From an uncultured Candidatus Saccharibacteria bacterium (GTDB lineage Bacteria > Patescibacteriota > Saccharimonadia > Saccharimonadales > Saccharimonadaceae), in the NCBI GenBank assembly GCA_937889535.1, contig CALBZW010000017.1, positions 1 through 22,846 of the forward strand: DNA of 22,846 bases. The letters are read 5' to 3'. The notes under the pieces are model-generated. The model ran no database searches and was not told the origin of the DNA. It worked only from the letters and a program-made list of their open reading frames with translations. Each line of letters opens with the position of its first letter. The stretch's first letter is position 1. The position numbers and the translations under genes were made by a program. Shown piece after piece: positions 13,203 through 21,214 of this stretch.

Positions 13203-13919
13203 CTATCCCACTCCGTTCGTATCAATCATTGTGTTATTTTCAATAAACTCCTCGCACTGCTCCGCATTTTCGGGCTCTCCAAGACTGTTCCAGGCATTTA
13301 CTACCGCATTACAGTAAGTCAGAGCCTCGTCCAGCGGTAAATCATCAGGATTAATCCCGTCTCCGACTTCAACTACACGCTCCGGGTAACTATTCGCTGC
13401 ATAAAATAACATTTCGGCAATTGTGATGCGGTTGCGATCATCAATGGTTGCCGCCTCGTTCTTCTGTTCCTCATAATACTCTACTGCGCCTTCAATATTT
13501 TGTTCGTCACTATCGTCTGATTCCGCATTGTAGATCTCATTCGCGCTGGTTTGAATATCCTTGATTGTTTCATCCTGCAAAAAAGTCATTTCCTCTGGTT
13601 CCGGCCGACTCAACGTTGCGATGATCCACCAAATCCCCAGGCCAGTCAACAAGATTAGCAAGCCTACGATTAAGATAATCAAAATCATCTTTCGTGTTTT
13701 CTCGTTCTGCTTTTTCCGCTCGGCTGCCCGCGCCTTATGCTCCTTGAACGGGTCTTCTTGCCGCGCAGTGATTTTTCCAATCTCCGACGATCGAAACTGA
13801 ATATTAGACTCTTGACTCGTATCCGCACCTTGTGCGTCAGGCGCCACTGACACACCCCCAGCCTTAGCTGCTGGTTGTGTAGCACCAGAAACCGGGCTAC
13901 TATTAGACGGCTCGCTCAT
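13203..13919 (-). CDS. Membrane protein with cytoplasmic low-complexity tail
   Basis: The start at 13919 follows GAGGAGG; the longer frame from 14060 runs through the divergent promoter region. Of 238 residues, 1-75 are Ser/Pro/Gln-rich then strongly basic (KARAAERKKQNEKTRK), 78-101 form one membrane helix (ILIILIVGLLILLTG), and the rest is an acidic, helical exported domain (ESDDSDEQNIEGAVEYYEEQKNE, AEMLFYAANSYPERVVEVGD) with a TPR-like feel, ending in CEEF. By the positive-inside rule the N-terminus is cytoplasmic. It is not assigned to a family. The secreted protein's start codon follows one base after its stop, so the two are translationally linked and may act together as anchor and surface component. 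Confidence 0.7.
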   Translation of the reverse strand: MSEPSNSSPVSGATQPAAKAGGVSVAPDAQGADTSQESNIQFRSSEIGKITARQEDPFKEHKARAAERKKQNEKTRKMILIILIVGLLILLTGLGIWWIIATLSRPEPEEMTFLQDETIKDIQTSANEIYNAESDDSDEQNIEGAVEYYEEQKNEAATIDDRNRITIAEMLFYAANSYPERVVEVGDGINPDDLPLDEALTYCNAVVNAWNSLGEPENAEQCEEFIENNTMIDTNGVG

Positions 13920-13956
13920 TCTACCTCCTCGAACCTTACTTGTAATGGTTAAAGCA

Positions 13957-13985
13957 ATTATAGTACGATTTTCATTGATCGACAA
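13957..13985 (-). promoter_or_regulatory. Promoter of the minus-strand operon
   Basis: On the minus strand, TTGTCG (13985-13980), a 17-base spacer and TATAAT (13962-13957). It is divergent from the hydrolase promoter and only about 50 bases from it. Confidence 0.65.
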
Positions 13986-14008
13986 GTCTGAGTTTTGTGA
14001 ACCTGTTG

Positions 14009-14017
14009 TGCTAAAAT
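14009..14017 (+). promoter_or_regulatory. Promoter of the alpha/beta hydrolase
   Basis: Extended -10 TGCTAAAAT, with no clear -35, eight bases before an AAGGAG ribosome site. Confidence 0.5.
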
Positions 14018-14034
14018 GATTCCAAGGAGTTTTT

Positions 14035-14988
14035 ATGAAAGTTGAAGAATTTACGATCAAAAGTCAACATGACGGTCTTGAGCTAGGTGTCAGCCTGCGC
14101 ATTCCAGAACACCCAATCGGGATTTTACAGTTAGTACACGGTATGGCGGAACATCGCGAACGCTATCACGAGTTTATGGATTACTGTGCGGCGCAAGGTT
14201 TTATTGTTTTGATCCATGACCATCGTGGCCATGGTGCCAGCGTTAAATCCGAAGCAGATTATGGCTATTTTTATCAGGATGGCGCACAGGGAATTGTTGA
14301 CGACGTACATCAGCTTACGCTCTATCTGCGTGAGCGCTTTCCTGGATTGTCACTGACGTTGTTCGGTCATAGCATGGGCTCGTTAGTTGTGCGTTGCTAT
14401 GCGAAAAAATATGACGTTAATATTGACCGTTTGATTGTTTGCGGATCGCCAAGTAAACGCTTCGGAGCCGGCGCTGGGCGTCTCGTGGTCAAACTATTAA
14501 AAACTCTCAAGGGCGAACACTATCGCAGCCCACTTGTTCAAAACTTGTCCTTTAGCGGATATAACGAAAGGTCTGCCAAGCTCGCTCGTCAGAACGGCGA
14601 AACTGTCAGTCTTGCTAAGCACTACCCTAGCGAAAGCTCCTGGATCGTCAGTGACCCGGAAGTTGTGGCGGCCTACGACGCTGACGCGCGCGACGGCTTC
14701 GTCTTCACGCTCAACGGTTTTGAGAATCTATTTAGCCTTATGAAAACCGCCTATAGTAAATCCGGCTGGAAAGTTGACCGCCCCGATTTGCCAATTTTCT
14801 TCATCGCCGGTGCGAACGACCCCTGCATTATCAGCCAAAAAGATTTTCAGAAGGCAGTTGATTTTATGCGCGACCGCGGTTATCGTGACGTGAAGAGCAA
14901 ACTTTATCCCGGCATGCGTCATGAGATTTTGAATGAAAAGGATAAACAGCAAGTCTGGTCGGACATCGTTGACTTTATCAAGAAATAG
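14035..14988 (+). CDS. Alpha/beta hydrolase, monoacylglycerol lipase-like
   Basis: The 317-residue protein is a complete alpha/beta hydrolase of the Hydrolase_4 (serine aminopeptidase S33) group, which includes monoacylglycerol lipases and lysophospholipases. The oxyanion strand reads LVHGMAEHRERYHEF, the DHRGHGAS loop follows, the nucleophile elbow is GHSMGS (Ser113), and the other triad members are Asp262 (GANDPC) and His296 (GMRHEIL). There is no signal peptide, so it acts in the cytoplasm. Small episymbiotic bacteria import host lipids, and a lipase acting on them would fit, but the substrate cannot be read from sequence. Start follows AAGGAG. The downstream ATPase has its own promoter. 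Confidence 0.9.
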   Translation: MKVEEFTIKSQHDGLELGVSLRIPEHPIGILQLVHGMAEHRERYHEFMDYCAAQGFIVLIHDHRGHGASVKSEADYGYFYQDGAQGIVDDVHQLTLYLRERFPGLSLTLFGHSMGSLVVRCYAKKYDVNIDRLIVCGSPSKRFGAGAGRLVVKLLKTLKGEHYRSPLVQNLSFSGYNERSAKLARQNGETVSLAKHYPSESSWIVSDPEVVAAYDADARDGFVFTLNGFENLFSLMKTAYSKSGWKVDRPDLPIFFIAGANDPCIISQKDFQKAVDFMRDRGYRDVKSKLYPGMRHEILNEKDKQQVWSDIVDFIKK

Positions 14989-14995
14989 CCACTGG

Positions 14996-15024
14996 TAGAC
15001 AAAACTCTCCATCACCCTTATACT
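14996..15024 (+). promoter_or_regulatory. ATPase promoter, leaderless
   Basis: TAGACA (14996-15001), a 17-base spacer and TATACT (15019-15024). The ATG follows six bases later and no ribosome site is present, so the mRNA should begin at or next to the start codon. Confidence 0.65.
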
Positions 15025-15030
15025 AATCTT

Positions 15031-17571
15031 ATGACGAATTTTTATAATCAGACCGTAAAAGCAACTTTGGCGGACTTTTCCGTCGATCCTGAAATTGGCC
15101 TTACCGAGAAAGAAGTTTTAAAACGCCAAGAAAAATATGGTAAAAATTCGCTTCATGTTCGCGAGACGCCGCTTTGGCGCAAGTTAATTGAGCCGTTTTT
15201 GGATGTCTTCATGGTGATTTTGGTTGTCGCTTTTATCCTGTCGGCAGTGCAGCAGGACTGGATTGAGACGATTGCGATTGGAGTTATTGTTATTGCCGAC
15301 ACTGCTATATATTATATCCAGCGCTTTTCGACCGATCGTATCCTTCGTTCATTACAAAACAGTACGAAGCAGGCCGTCGCTGTAATTCGCGACGGCACGG
15401 AGCAGGCGCTGGATGCGTCCGAGCTTGTGCCGGGCGACATCGTAATCTTGCGCGAGGGCGATCGCATCCCTGCCGACGGGCGCATTGTTAAAGAATCTGG
15501 ACTGCTAGCCGACGAGGCAATGCTGACCGGCGAATCCGAAGCAATTGCCAAGGATGCTCGTGCGATTTCTGGTATGAAAAAAGTCTATGAACAGCGCAAT
15601 ATGGTCTTTTCTGGATCTTTCGTCCTAACCGGTAGCGGACGATTCGTTGTCACGGCAACTGGTGATGACACTGAGTATGGCCGCATCGCTTCGCTTGCCT
15701 CTTCGGTGGAAGAAAGTAGTCCGATTTCTGAAAAAATTAATCAGCTTGTCGTCAAGATTGCTATCGTAGTTGTCGTTTTAGCAATTATCGTCCTCGTCGT
15801 GCAATTAGTCGACGGGATTGAAATTTTCAGCGCGTTGAAATTTACGCTTGCTATGATTGTCTCGGCCGTGCCGGAAGGATTACCGATTGCGATCTCGATT
15901 ATTTTGGCACTCTGTGCGAAGCGCATGGCGCGCAAGCAAGCCCTAATTAAGGAACTGAAAGCAATTGAATCAATCGGCATCGTGACGACGATTGCCAGCG
16001 ATAAAACCGGCACTCTGACCGAGAATCGACTGGAGCTACGCGAAGTTTGGTCGCCTAGCGGCGCTGCGAATTTTCGCAAGCATCTCGCTCGTACGGCCCT
16101 TTGCGAAGCGACGTTGATTGATGCCGAGGGTGGCTCGACTCCGGCTGACCCGCTCGATGTTTCGATTATTAGTTATCTCGCTAGCTGGAAACTTGATTGC
16201 AATAAACTCGAACCGTTACGTTCTTATGCCTTCGACCAAGGTTTGAAACTTTCCGGCAATTTGTATCGCGGCGAAGATGGCAAGCTTGAACTTGCGGTGA
16301 AGGGTGCACCGGAGACGATTATCAATCGTTCTAGGCTTACAGCTGCTGAGCGTGAGAAGATCGAGCTGAAGCTAAATGAACTTGCCAGTAAAGGCTATAA
16401 AGTCGTTGCTATTGCCAGCGGTCAAATCAACAGTGAAATCAACGAACTTGGTCGGTTAAGCAAAGATGATAAGTTCCAGTTTGAAGGTTTTATCGCGATT
16501 GCTGATGCTATTCGCCCCGAGGCTGCCCGCGCCATCAAGCAAAACGCCAAGATGGGCGTAAAGACGAAGATGGTCACCGGTGACCACGCTGGTACGGCGT
16601 ATGCGATTGGTCGCGAGCTTGGTTTAGCGCACGACATTTCCGAAGTTCTTGACTGTTCAAAATTAGGCAATATCGCCGACGAGGATTTGACTGATATGGT
16701 AAAATCGGTGACAGTTTTCGCTCGTGTGACACCAGAAGATAAATTCCGTATTTTGAATGCGATCAAACAAAGCGAAATTTGTGCCATGACCGGCGACGGC
16801 GTTAATGACGTTCCGGCTCTCGTCGGTGCTCATGTCGGGATTGCGATGGGGGATAGTCCATCGGTCGTCCAAGACGCTGGAGACATTGTTCTTCTGGATA
16901 ATAATTTCAAAAATATTACGGAGGCGATCCGCGAGAGTCGGACGGTCTTAGCTAATATCCGACGTATGCTCGGTTATCTCCTCGCGACCAATGCCGGCGA
17001 GGCTCTGACTATGATCGGCTCACTCGTGCTTTTTGGCGAACAAATGCTGACTCCGATTCAAATCCTCTGGATTAACCTCGTCACCGATTCGTTGCTTGTG
17101 ATTCCTCTTGGCCTCGAACCAGACGAGTCGCAGATCTTGCGTCGTAAACCGCAGCCGAAAGATGCCCCAATTTTACCGACCAGTATGGTGATTCGCATGA
17201 TTATTATTGCTGTATTTATGTCGGGTATGACTCTTGGTACGTATTTCATTGCGAAACTCGTCCTTGGTTCAGCGGAACAGGCTAATACACTTGCCTTCAC
17301 GGCTCTAGTTGTTATGCAGTGGAGCAGCGCGATTTCAGCGCGCGGGCTTTATGAGTCGGCTTGGCGGCGCCTTAAGGTGCGCCATCATGGTTTCTGGTGG
17401 GCGCTGCTAGTTGCAGTCTTGCTCCAGATTTCGGCAATTTTCGGCCCGCTTGCCGTCCTCGCTGGTACGGTCGCAACGCCACTAATCGCAATTATCGTGA
17501 CGGCTCTAGTTGCCTTCGTGGTGCCGCTTGTAGTAATCGAACTATACAAGAAATTCCAGCGCCAAGAATAA
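15031..17571 (+). CDS. P-type cation-transporting ATPase, Ca2+ (P2A) type
   Basis: The 846-residue protein is a full P-type ATPase with N-terminal cation-ATPase domain, about ten membrane segments, and the actuator motif TGES. The phosphorylated Asp is D324 in SDKTGTLTEN; the nucleotide domain has KGAPE, and the hinge region has MVTGDH and TGDGVNDVPAL. The transport site matches SERCA-like pumps: PEGLP in segment 4 (Glu), NAGEA in segment 5 (Asn and Glu), and NLVTD in segment 6 (Asn, Thr, Asp). That supports Ca2+ as cargo, although Mn2+ or another cation is possible. It sits in the cytoplasmic membrane and would export the ion. There is no ribosome site; the promoter geometry indicates leaderless translation. 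Confidence 0.92.
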   Translation: MTNFYNQTVKATLADFSVDPEIGLTEKEVLKRQEKYGKNSLHVRETPLWRKLIEPFLDVFMVILVVAFILSAVQQDWIETIAIGVIVIADTAIYYIQRFSTDRILRSLQNSTKQAVAVIRDGTEQALDASELVPGDIVILREGDRIPADGRIVKESGLLADEAMLTGESEAIAKDARAISGMKKVYEQRNMVFSGSFVLTGSGRFVVTATGDDTEYGRIASLASSVEESSPISEKINQLVVKIAIVVVVLAIIVLVVQLVDGIEIFSALKFTLAMIVSAVPEGLPIAISIILALCAKRMARKQALIKELKAIESIGIVTTIASDKTGTLTENRLELREVWSPSGAANFRKHLARTALCEATLIDAEGGSTPADPLDVSIISYLASWKLDCNKLEPLRSYAFDQGLKLSGNLYRGEDGKLELAVKGAPETIINRSRLTAAEREKIELKLNELASKGYKVVAIASGQINSEINELGRLSKDDKFQFEGFIAIADAIRPEAARAIKQNAKMGVKTKMVTGDHAGTAYAIGRELGLAHDISEVLDCSKLGNIADEDLTDMVKSVTVFARVTPEDKFRILNAIKQSEICAMTGDGVNDVPALVGAHVGIAMGDSPSVVQDAGDIVLLDNNFKNITEAIRESRTVLANIRRMLGYLLATNAGEALTMIGSLVLFGEQMLTPIQILWINLVTDSLLVIPLGLEPDESQILRRKPQPKDAPILPTSMVIRMIIIAVFMSGMTLGTYFIAKLVLGSAEQANTLAFTALVVMQWSSAISARGLYESAWRRLKVRHHGFWWALLVAVLLQISAIFGPLAVLAGTVATPLIAIIVTALVAFVVPLVVIELYKKFQRQE

Positions 17572-17615
17572 CTAGGCGAAACCCCTTTAGCAGCCGTTTA
17601 AACATAAACAATTTC

Positions 17616-17640
17616 GTTGTAATTAATACAACACATTTTA
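17616..17640 (+). terminator. Weak terminator-like hairpin
   Basis: GTTGTA (17616-17621) pairs with TACAAC (17627-17632), followed by ACATTTTA. The stem is short and AT-rich, so it is only a weak candidate for the end of the ATPase transcript. Confidence 0.35.
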
Positions 17641-17642
17641 CA

Positions 17643-17671
17643 TTGACACCCCACATCTAGTGTCTTAAAAT
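17643..17671 (+). promoter_or_regulatory. nrdD operon promoter
   Basis: TTGACA (17643-17648), a 17-base spacer and TAAAAT (17666-17671), close to consensus. Transcription would start near 17678 with a leader of about 100 A/T-rich bases. Confidence 0.8.
17648..17663 (+). promoter_or_regulatory. NrdR box 1
   Basis: ACCCCACATCTAGTGT matches the NrdR consensus (ACACwATATATwGTGT) at 12 of 16 positions. It lies between the -35 and -10, so bound repressor would exclude RNA polymerase. Confidence 0.6.
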
Positions 17672-17679
17672 AAATATAG

Positions 17680-17695
17680 ACACTACATATAGCGT
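17680..17695 (+). promoter_or_regulatory. NrdR box 2
   Basis: ACACTACATATAGCGT matches the NrdR consensus at 14 of 16 positions. It begins 32 bp after box 1, about three helical turns, the paired spacing known for this repressor. NrdR itself is not in the window. Confidence 0.75.
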
Positions 17696-17775
17696 CAGAC
17701 AATTACAATCAATAACAATTAATAATAATCAAAAATAAAAATATCACTAGGTACAAAGAGGAGGTAATATTTTTT

Positions 17776-20139
17776 ATGTTCAAAAAAATTGTCAAGCGGG
17801 ATGGGAAAATAGCGAATTTTGATCCTGAAAAAATTACTGAAGCGATCGCGAAAGCTGGTTTAGTCACCGAAGAATTCAAATACGACCGCGCGAAGCAACT
17901 TTCCGATAAAGCCGTCAAACGCGCGACCGAAACTATCAAGCAGCGCACCCCCAGCGTCGAACAGATCCAAGATATCGTTGAAGAAGTCCTGATGGAATCG
18001 GCCTTCAAGAAGACAGCGAAGGAATATATCACTTATCGCCAGGAGCGTAACCGTATTCGCGAAGCGAAAAGTAACTTGATGAATATTTACAAAACTATTG
18101 CAATTGCCGATGCCTCCGAAGATTCAGATGTAAAGCGCAGTAATGCTAACGTCGACGGCAATAGTGCGATGGGTAAAATGCTTCAATTCGGCGCCGAAGG
18201 TTCGAAGATTTTTGCGAAGACGATTTTGATGAAGCCAGAATACGCTAAGGCGCACGATGACGGCGAGATTCACGTTCATGACCTGGACTTTTATGCGACC
18301 GGTACGTTAACTTGCTGCCAGACCGACCCATTACAGCTATTCGCAGATGGCGGTTTTAATACCGGGCACGGGCATCTCCGCACGCCGAATAGTATCGGTA
18401 GCTATGGTGCGCTCGCAGCTATTATTCTTCAGGCGAACCAGAATGAACAGCATGGTGGTCAGAGTATTCCGAACTTCGATTACGCCATGGCGCCAGGCGT
18501 CAACAAGAGCTTCCGCAAGGCGCTGAACCGAGCTATTAGGCAGTACAACCGCTTTAGTGGCAACAAGGAGTTGACAGTTAAGATTCCGGAGAACTTGGAA
18601 TATGGTGACGAGAAGGCGCTAAAGAAGCTGAAGCTTCCGGCCGATATTATCGAGAGTGCGAATGAAGACGTTGAGCGTCAGACTTTCCAAGCCATGGAGG
18701 GCTTTATCCATAACTTGAACACTATGCACAGTCGTGCCGGTGCGCAGGTACCGTTCACTAGTATTAACTTCGGCACTGATGTGACTCCAGCGGGTCGATT
18801 AGTCAGCAAGTGCCTGCTTGAAGCGACCGAGGACGGTCTTGGTCACGGTGAAACTCCAATTTTCCCGATTTCAATTTTCAAGGTCAAGGAAGGCGTGAAC
18901 TACAACCCTGAAGACCCGAACTATGACTTGTTTAAGAAGAGTATGGAAGTCAGCGCGAAGCGCTTGTTTCCGAACTTTGTCTTTATCGACGCACCGTTCA
19001 ACTTGAAGGATTACAAGCCAGGTGATTATCGTACTGAAATTGCAACTATGGGCTGCCGTACGCGTGTCTTCGGTAGTATCTTCCCAGAGAGTAATGGCAT
19101 TGCAACTGGACGCGGAAACCTTAGCTTTACGACGATTAATCTTGTACGTCTCGGTATTAAGCACGGTATCGCGCTCGGTGAGCGTAAGGAAGCTGACTGG
19201 TCCGGGTTTTACAAAGAACTTGACGAGAAGATGGATCTGGTCGCCGGCGAATTGCTAGAGCGGTATGAGTTCCAAGCTAATCAGCACGTCCGCAACTTCC
19301 CATTCCTCATGGGCGAAGGTAACTGGTTCGGTAGCGAAAAGCTAGGCTGGAATGATACTTTGCGCGACGTAATTAAGCATGGTACCTTGAGTATTGGATT
19401 CATCGGCTTAGCGGAATGCTTGGTGGCGATGACTGGCAAACACCACGGCGAAGATGAGGAATCGCGTGAGCTCGGTCTTGATATTATTACTCATATGCGC
19501 GAGAAATGCGACGCTTATAGCAAGAAATATAAGCTGAACTTTACGCTACTCGCGACTCCAGCGGAAGGCTTGGCTGGTCGGTTTACTAAGATTGACCGTA
19601 AGGAATATGGGCCGATCGAGGGTGTCAATACGCGCGACTACTATACTAATAGTTTCCATGTCCCGGTGTATTATCCGATTGGCGCCTTTGAAAAGATTGA
19701 GATTGAGGCTCCGTATCATGCTCTTTGTAACGCTGGGCATATTACCTATATCGAACTCGATGGCGACCCGAGTGATAATATCGAAGCTTTCGAGGCAGTG
19801 ATTCGCAAGATGAAAGAAAGCGGTATTGGCTACGGTTCCGTCAACCATCCAGTCGACCGCGACCCAGTTTGTGGCTATTCAGGGATTATTGAGGGCGATA
19901 GGTGTCCAAGCTGTGGCCGGATTGAGAGCGAGGGCGACGTACCATTTGAAAGGCTAAGAAGGATTACTGGATACCTGGTAGGTAGCCTCGAGCGTTGGAA
20001 TGACGGCAAAAAAGCCGAGGAACATGACCGCGTGAAGCATGACGTGAAATGTAATCTGAACGGCGTGTATAGCGTAGAAGAGAAGAGCAAGCGTGAAGCC
20101 GCTAAACGCACACAAAAAACAATGACGGGGAAGAAGTAG
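17776..20139 (+). CDS. nrdD: Anaerobic (class III) ribonucleoside-triphosphate reductase
   Basis: NrdD reduces ribonucleoside triphosphates to deoxy forms using a glycyl radical, destroyed by oxygen. The 787 residues begin with an ATP-cone regulatory domain (about 1-95, FKKIVKRDGKIANFDPEKI). Next are the catalytic cysteines: C180/C181 in TLTCCQTDP and C427 in MGCRTRV. The C-terminal glycyl radical motif RRITGYLVG gives Gly732. The zinc-site region has only three Cys (C699, C710, C713); Asp696 stands where a fourth would be in a CxxC pair, and I am unsure whether this matters. An AGAGGAGG ribosome site lies about 12 bases before ATG, a long spacing. Two NrdR-box-like sites control it. The next gene, the activase NrdG, overlaps the stop by one base. 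Confidence 0.96.
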   Translation: MFKKIVKRDGKIANFDPEKITEAIAKAGLVTEEFKYDRAKQLSDKAVKRATETIKQRTPSVEQIQDIVEEVLMESAFKKTAKEYITYRQERNRIREAKSNLMNIYKTIAIADASEDSDVKRSNANVDGNSAMGKMLQFGAEGSKIFAKTILMKPEYAKAHDDGEIHVHDLDFYATGTLTCCQTDPLQLFADGGFNTGHGHLRTPNSIGSYGALAAIILQANQNEQHGGQSIPNFDYAMAPGVNKSFRKALNRAIRQYNRFSGNKELTVKIPENLEYGDEKALKKLKLPADIIESANEDVERQTFQAMEGFIHNLNTMHSRAGAQVPFTSINFGTDVTPAGRLVSKCLLEATEDGLGHGETPIFPISIFKVKEGVNYNPEDPNYDLFKKSMEVSAKRLFPNFVFIDAPFNLKDYKPGDYRTEIATMGCRTRVFGSIFPESNGIATGRGNLSFTTINLVRLGIKHGIALGERKEADWSGFYKELDEKMDLVAGELLERYEFQANQHVRNFPFLMGEGNWFGSEKLGWNDTLRDVIKHGTLSIGFIGLAECLVAMTGKHHGEDEESRELGLDIITHMREKCDAYSKKYKLNFTLLATPAEGLAGRFTKIDRKEYGPIEGVNTRDYYTNSFHVPVYYPIGAFEKIEIEAPYHALCNAGHITYIELDGDPSDNIEAFEAVIRKMKESGIGYGSVNHPVDRDPVCGYSGIIEGDRCPSCGRIESEGDVPFERLRRITGYLVGSLERWNDGKKAEEHDRVKHDVKCNLNGVYSVEEKSKREAAKRTQKTMTGKK

Positions 20140-20630
20140 TGCAGATTCGACTTTCTGGCCCACTAGAGCGCGACAATATCGTCAATGGGTACGGCCTTCG
20201 GGCCGTACTCTGGACCCAGGGTTGCGCTCGCCATTGTATGGGATGTCAGAATCCTGAAACTTGGGACTTTAACGCTGGAGTATTAGTAGAAGTTGATGAG
20301 GTGAAACAAAAGCTGCGTGAATTTAAGGGTCAGACCGGAATTACTTTCTGTGGCGGTGAACCATTCGAACAGCCCGAGGCGTGTCTCGAACTGAGCGAGT
20401 GGTGTCGTAAGGAGCTAGGCTGGAATGTTTGGAGTTTTAGTGGCTACACTTACGAGCAGCTAAAAGAGGCTGGCGGTGCGAAATGGGAATTTCTGAAAAG
20501 TCTTGATGCTTTGATCGACGGTCCGTTCATCCTGGCCGAGCGTGATTTGACACTGAAATTCCGCGGATCGAGGAATCAGAGGTTGCTACATTTAGAGTAT
20601 GGTACAGGAAAGATTTTGAGGCAAGAATAA
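20139..20630 (+). CDS. nrdG: Anaerobic ribonucleotide reductase activating protein
   Basis: NrdG is a radical SAM enzyme that generates the glycyl radical on NrdD by cleaving S-adenosylmethionine with a [4Fe-4S] cluster. The 163-residue protein holds the cluster motif C29-x3-C33-x2-C36 (GCARHCMGCQNPE), and the SAM-binding TFCGGEPFEQ. The length is usual for the family. The start codon is GTG, overlapping the nrdD stop by one base (TAGTG), so translation is coupled. The gene's cluster needs Fe-S assembly, and a desulfurase and scaffold protein are encoded in the same operon. Confidence 0.96.
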   Translation: MQIRLSGPLERDNIVNGYGLRAVLWTQGCARHCMGCQNPETWDFNAGVLVEVDEVKQKLREFKGQTGITFCGGEPFEQPEACLELSEWCRKELGWNVWSFSGYTYEQLKEAGGAKWEFLKSLDALIDGPFILAERDLTLKFRGSRNQRLLHLEYGTGKILRQE

Positions 20631-21106
20631 TGAAAGATTTATACATGATTGCTTGCGTAAGTAAGGACGGTGGACTAGGTAAAGACGGTGGGCTGCTTTG
20701 GCACATTCCCGAGGATATGAAGTTCTTTCGCGAGACGACCAAAGGCAGTACGGTGATTATGGGTCGGAAAACTTTTGAAAGTATTGGACGAGCGTTGCCG
20801 GAGAGACGCAATATCGTGCTGTCGAGCCGGAAAGGCGAGAGCGCGGATGTTGAGTGGTGCACGCGCGAAGAGCTAGAAGATACGCTAAAGACAGTATCGG
20901 GGAAGAAATTTGTGATTGGTGGCGCGAGCTTGTATGAAATGTTTTTACCAGAAGCCGAGAAAATTTATCTGACTGAGGTGGATGATATGAAACCAGCAGA
21001 TACAATGTTCCCAGAGTTCGACAAGAGTAAATGGCACCGCGAAATAATACAAGATGGCGAACATGACGGAGCTAAATATGAAATCGTTGAATATACAAGG
21101 AGGTAG
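20630..21106 (+). CDS. folA: Dihydrofolate reductase
   Basis: DHFR reduces dihydrofolate to tetrahydrofolate with NADPH, needed for thymidylate synthesis by ThyA. The 158-residue protein has the family's order of motifs: MIACVSKDGGLGKDGGLLWHIPEDMKFFRETT, VIMGRKTFESIG, then the NADPH-binding FVIGGASLYEMFLP and LTEVD. The ATG overlaps the nrdG stop by one base (TAATG), so it is coupled. The product lies on the dTMP branch of the dNTP pathway, which makes co-expression with NrdDG sensible. Thymidylate synthase is not in the window. Confidence 0.95.
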   Translation: MKDLYMIACVSKDGGLGKDGGLLWHIPEDMKFFRETTKGSTVIMGRKTFESIGRALPERRNIVLSSRKGESADVEWCTREELEDTLKTVSGKKFVIGGASLYEMFLPEAEKIYLTEVDDMKPADTMFPEFDKSKWHREIIQDGEHDGAKYEIVEYTRR

Positions 21107-21107
21107 A

Positions 21108-21200
21108 ATGGATAAAAGTGAAGAGCAGAATGTTGAAAATAAGACTGAACTATCCGAAGCCGTGATGCAAGCAAGGATTGAAGAGTTTTTGGGACTATAG
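21108..21200 (+). CDS. Small ORF of 30 codons
   Basis: An ATG one base after the folA stop, preceded by AAGGAGG, opens MDKSEEQNVENKTELSEAVM... and ends EEFLGL. The product is an acidic, probably helical peptide of 30 residues with no membrane segment. The ribosome site is as strong as that of any gene here, and the ORF fills the otherwise unexplained gap between folA and the desulfurase. Function is unknown; it may be a small regulator or a spacer ORF coupling translation. Confidence 0.55.
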   Translation: MDKSEEQNVENKTELSEAVMQARIEEFLGL

Positions 21201-21214
21201 AAAGGTAATATTAA

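Noticed and set aside
13920..14060. Longer N-terminus for the minus-strand membrane protein
   Set aside because: It would cross the TATAAT promoter and the divergent hydrolase start; GAGGAGG precedes the ATG at 13919.
17776..20139. Class I or II ribonucleotide reductase
   Set aside because: The C-terminal RRITGYLVG glycyl radical motif and the adjacent radical SAM activase identify class III.
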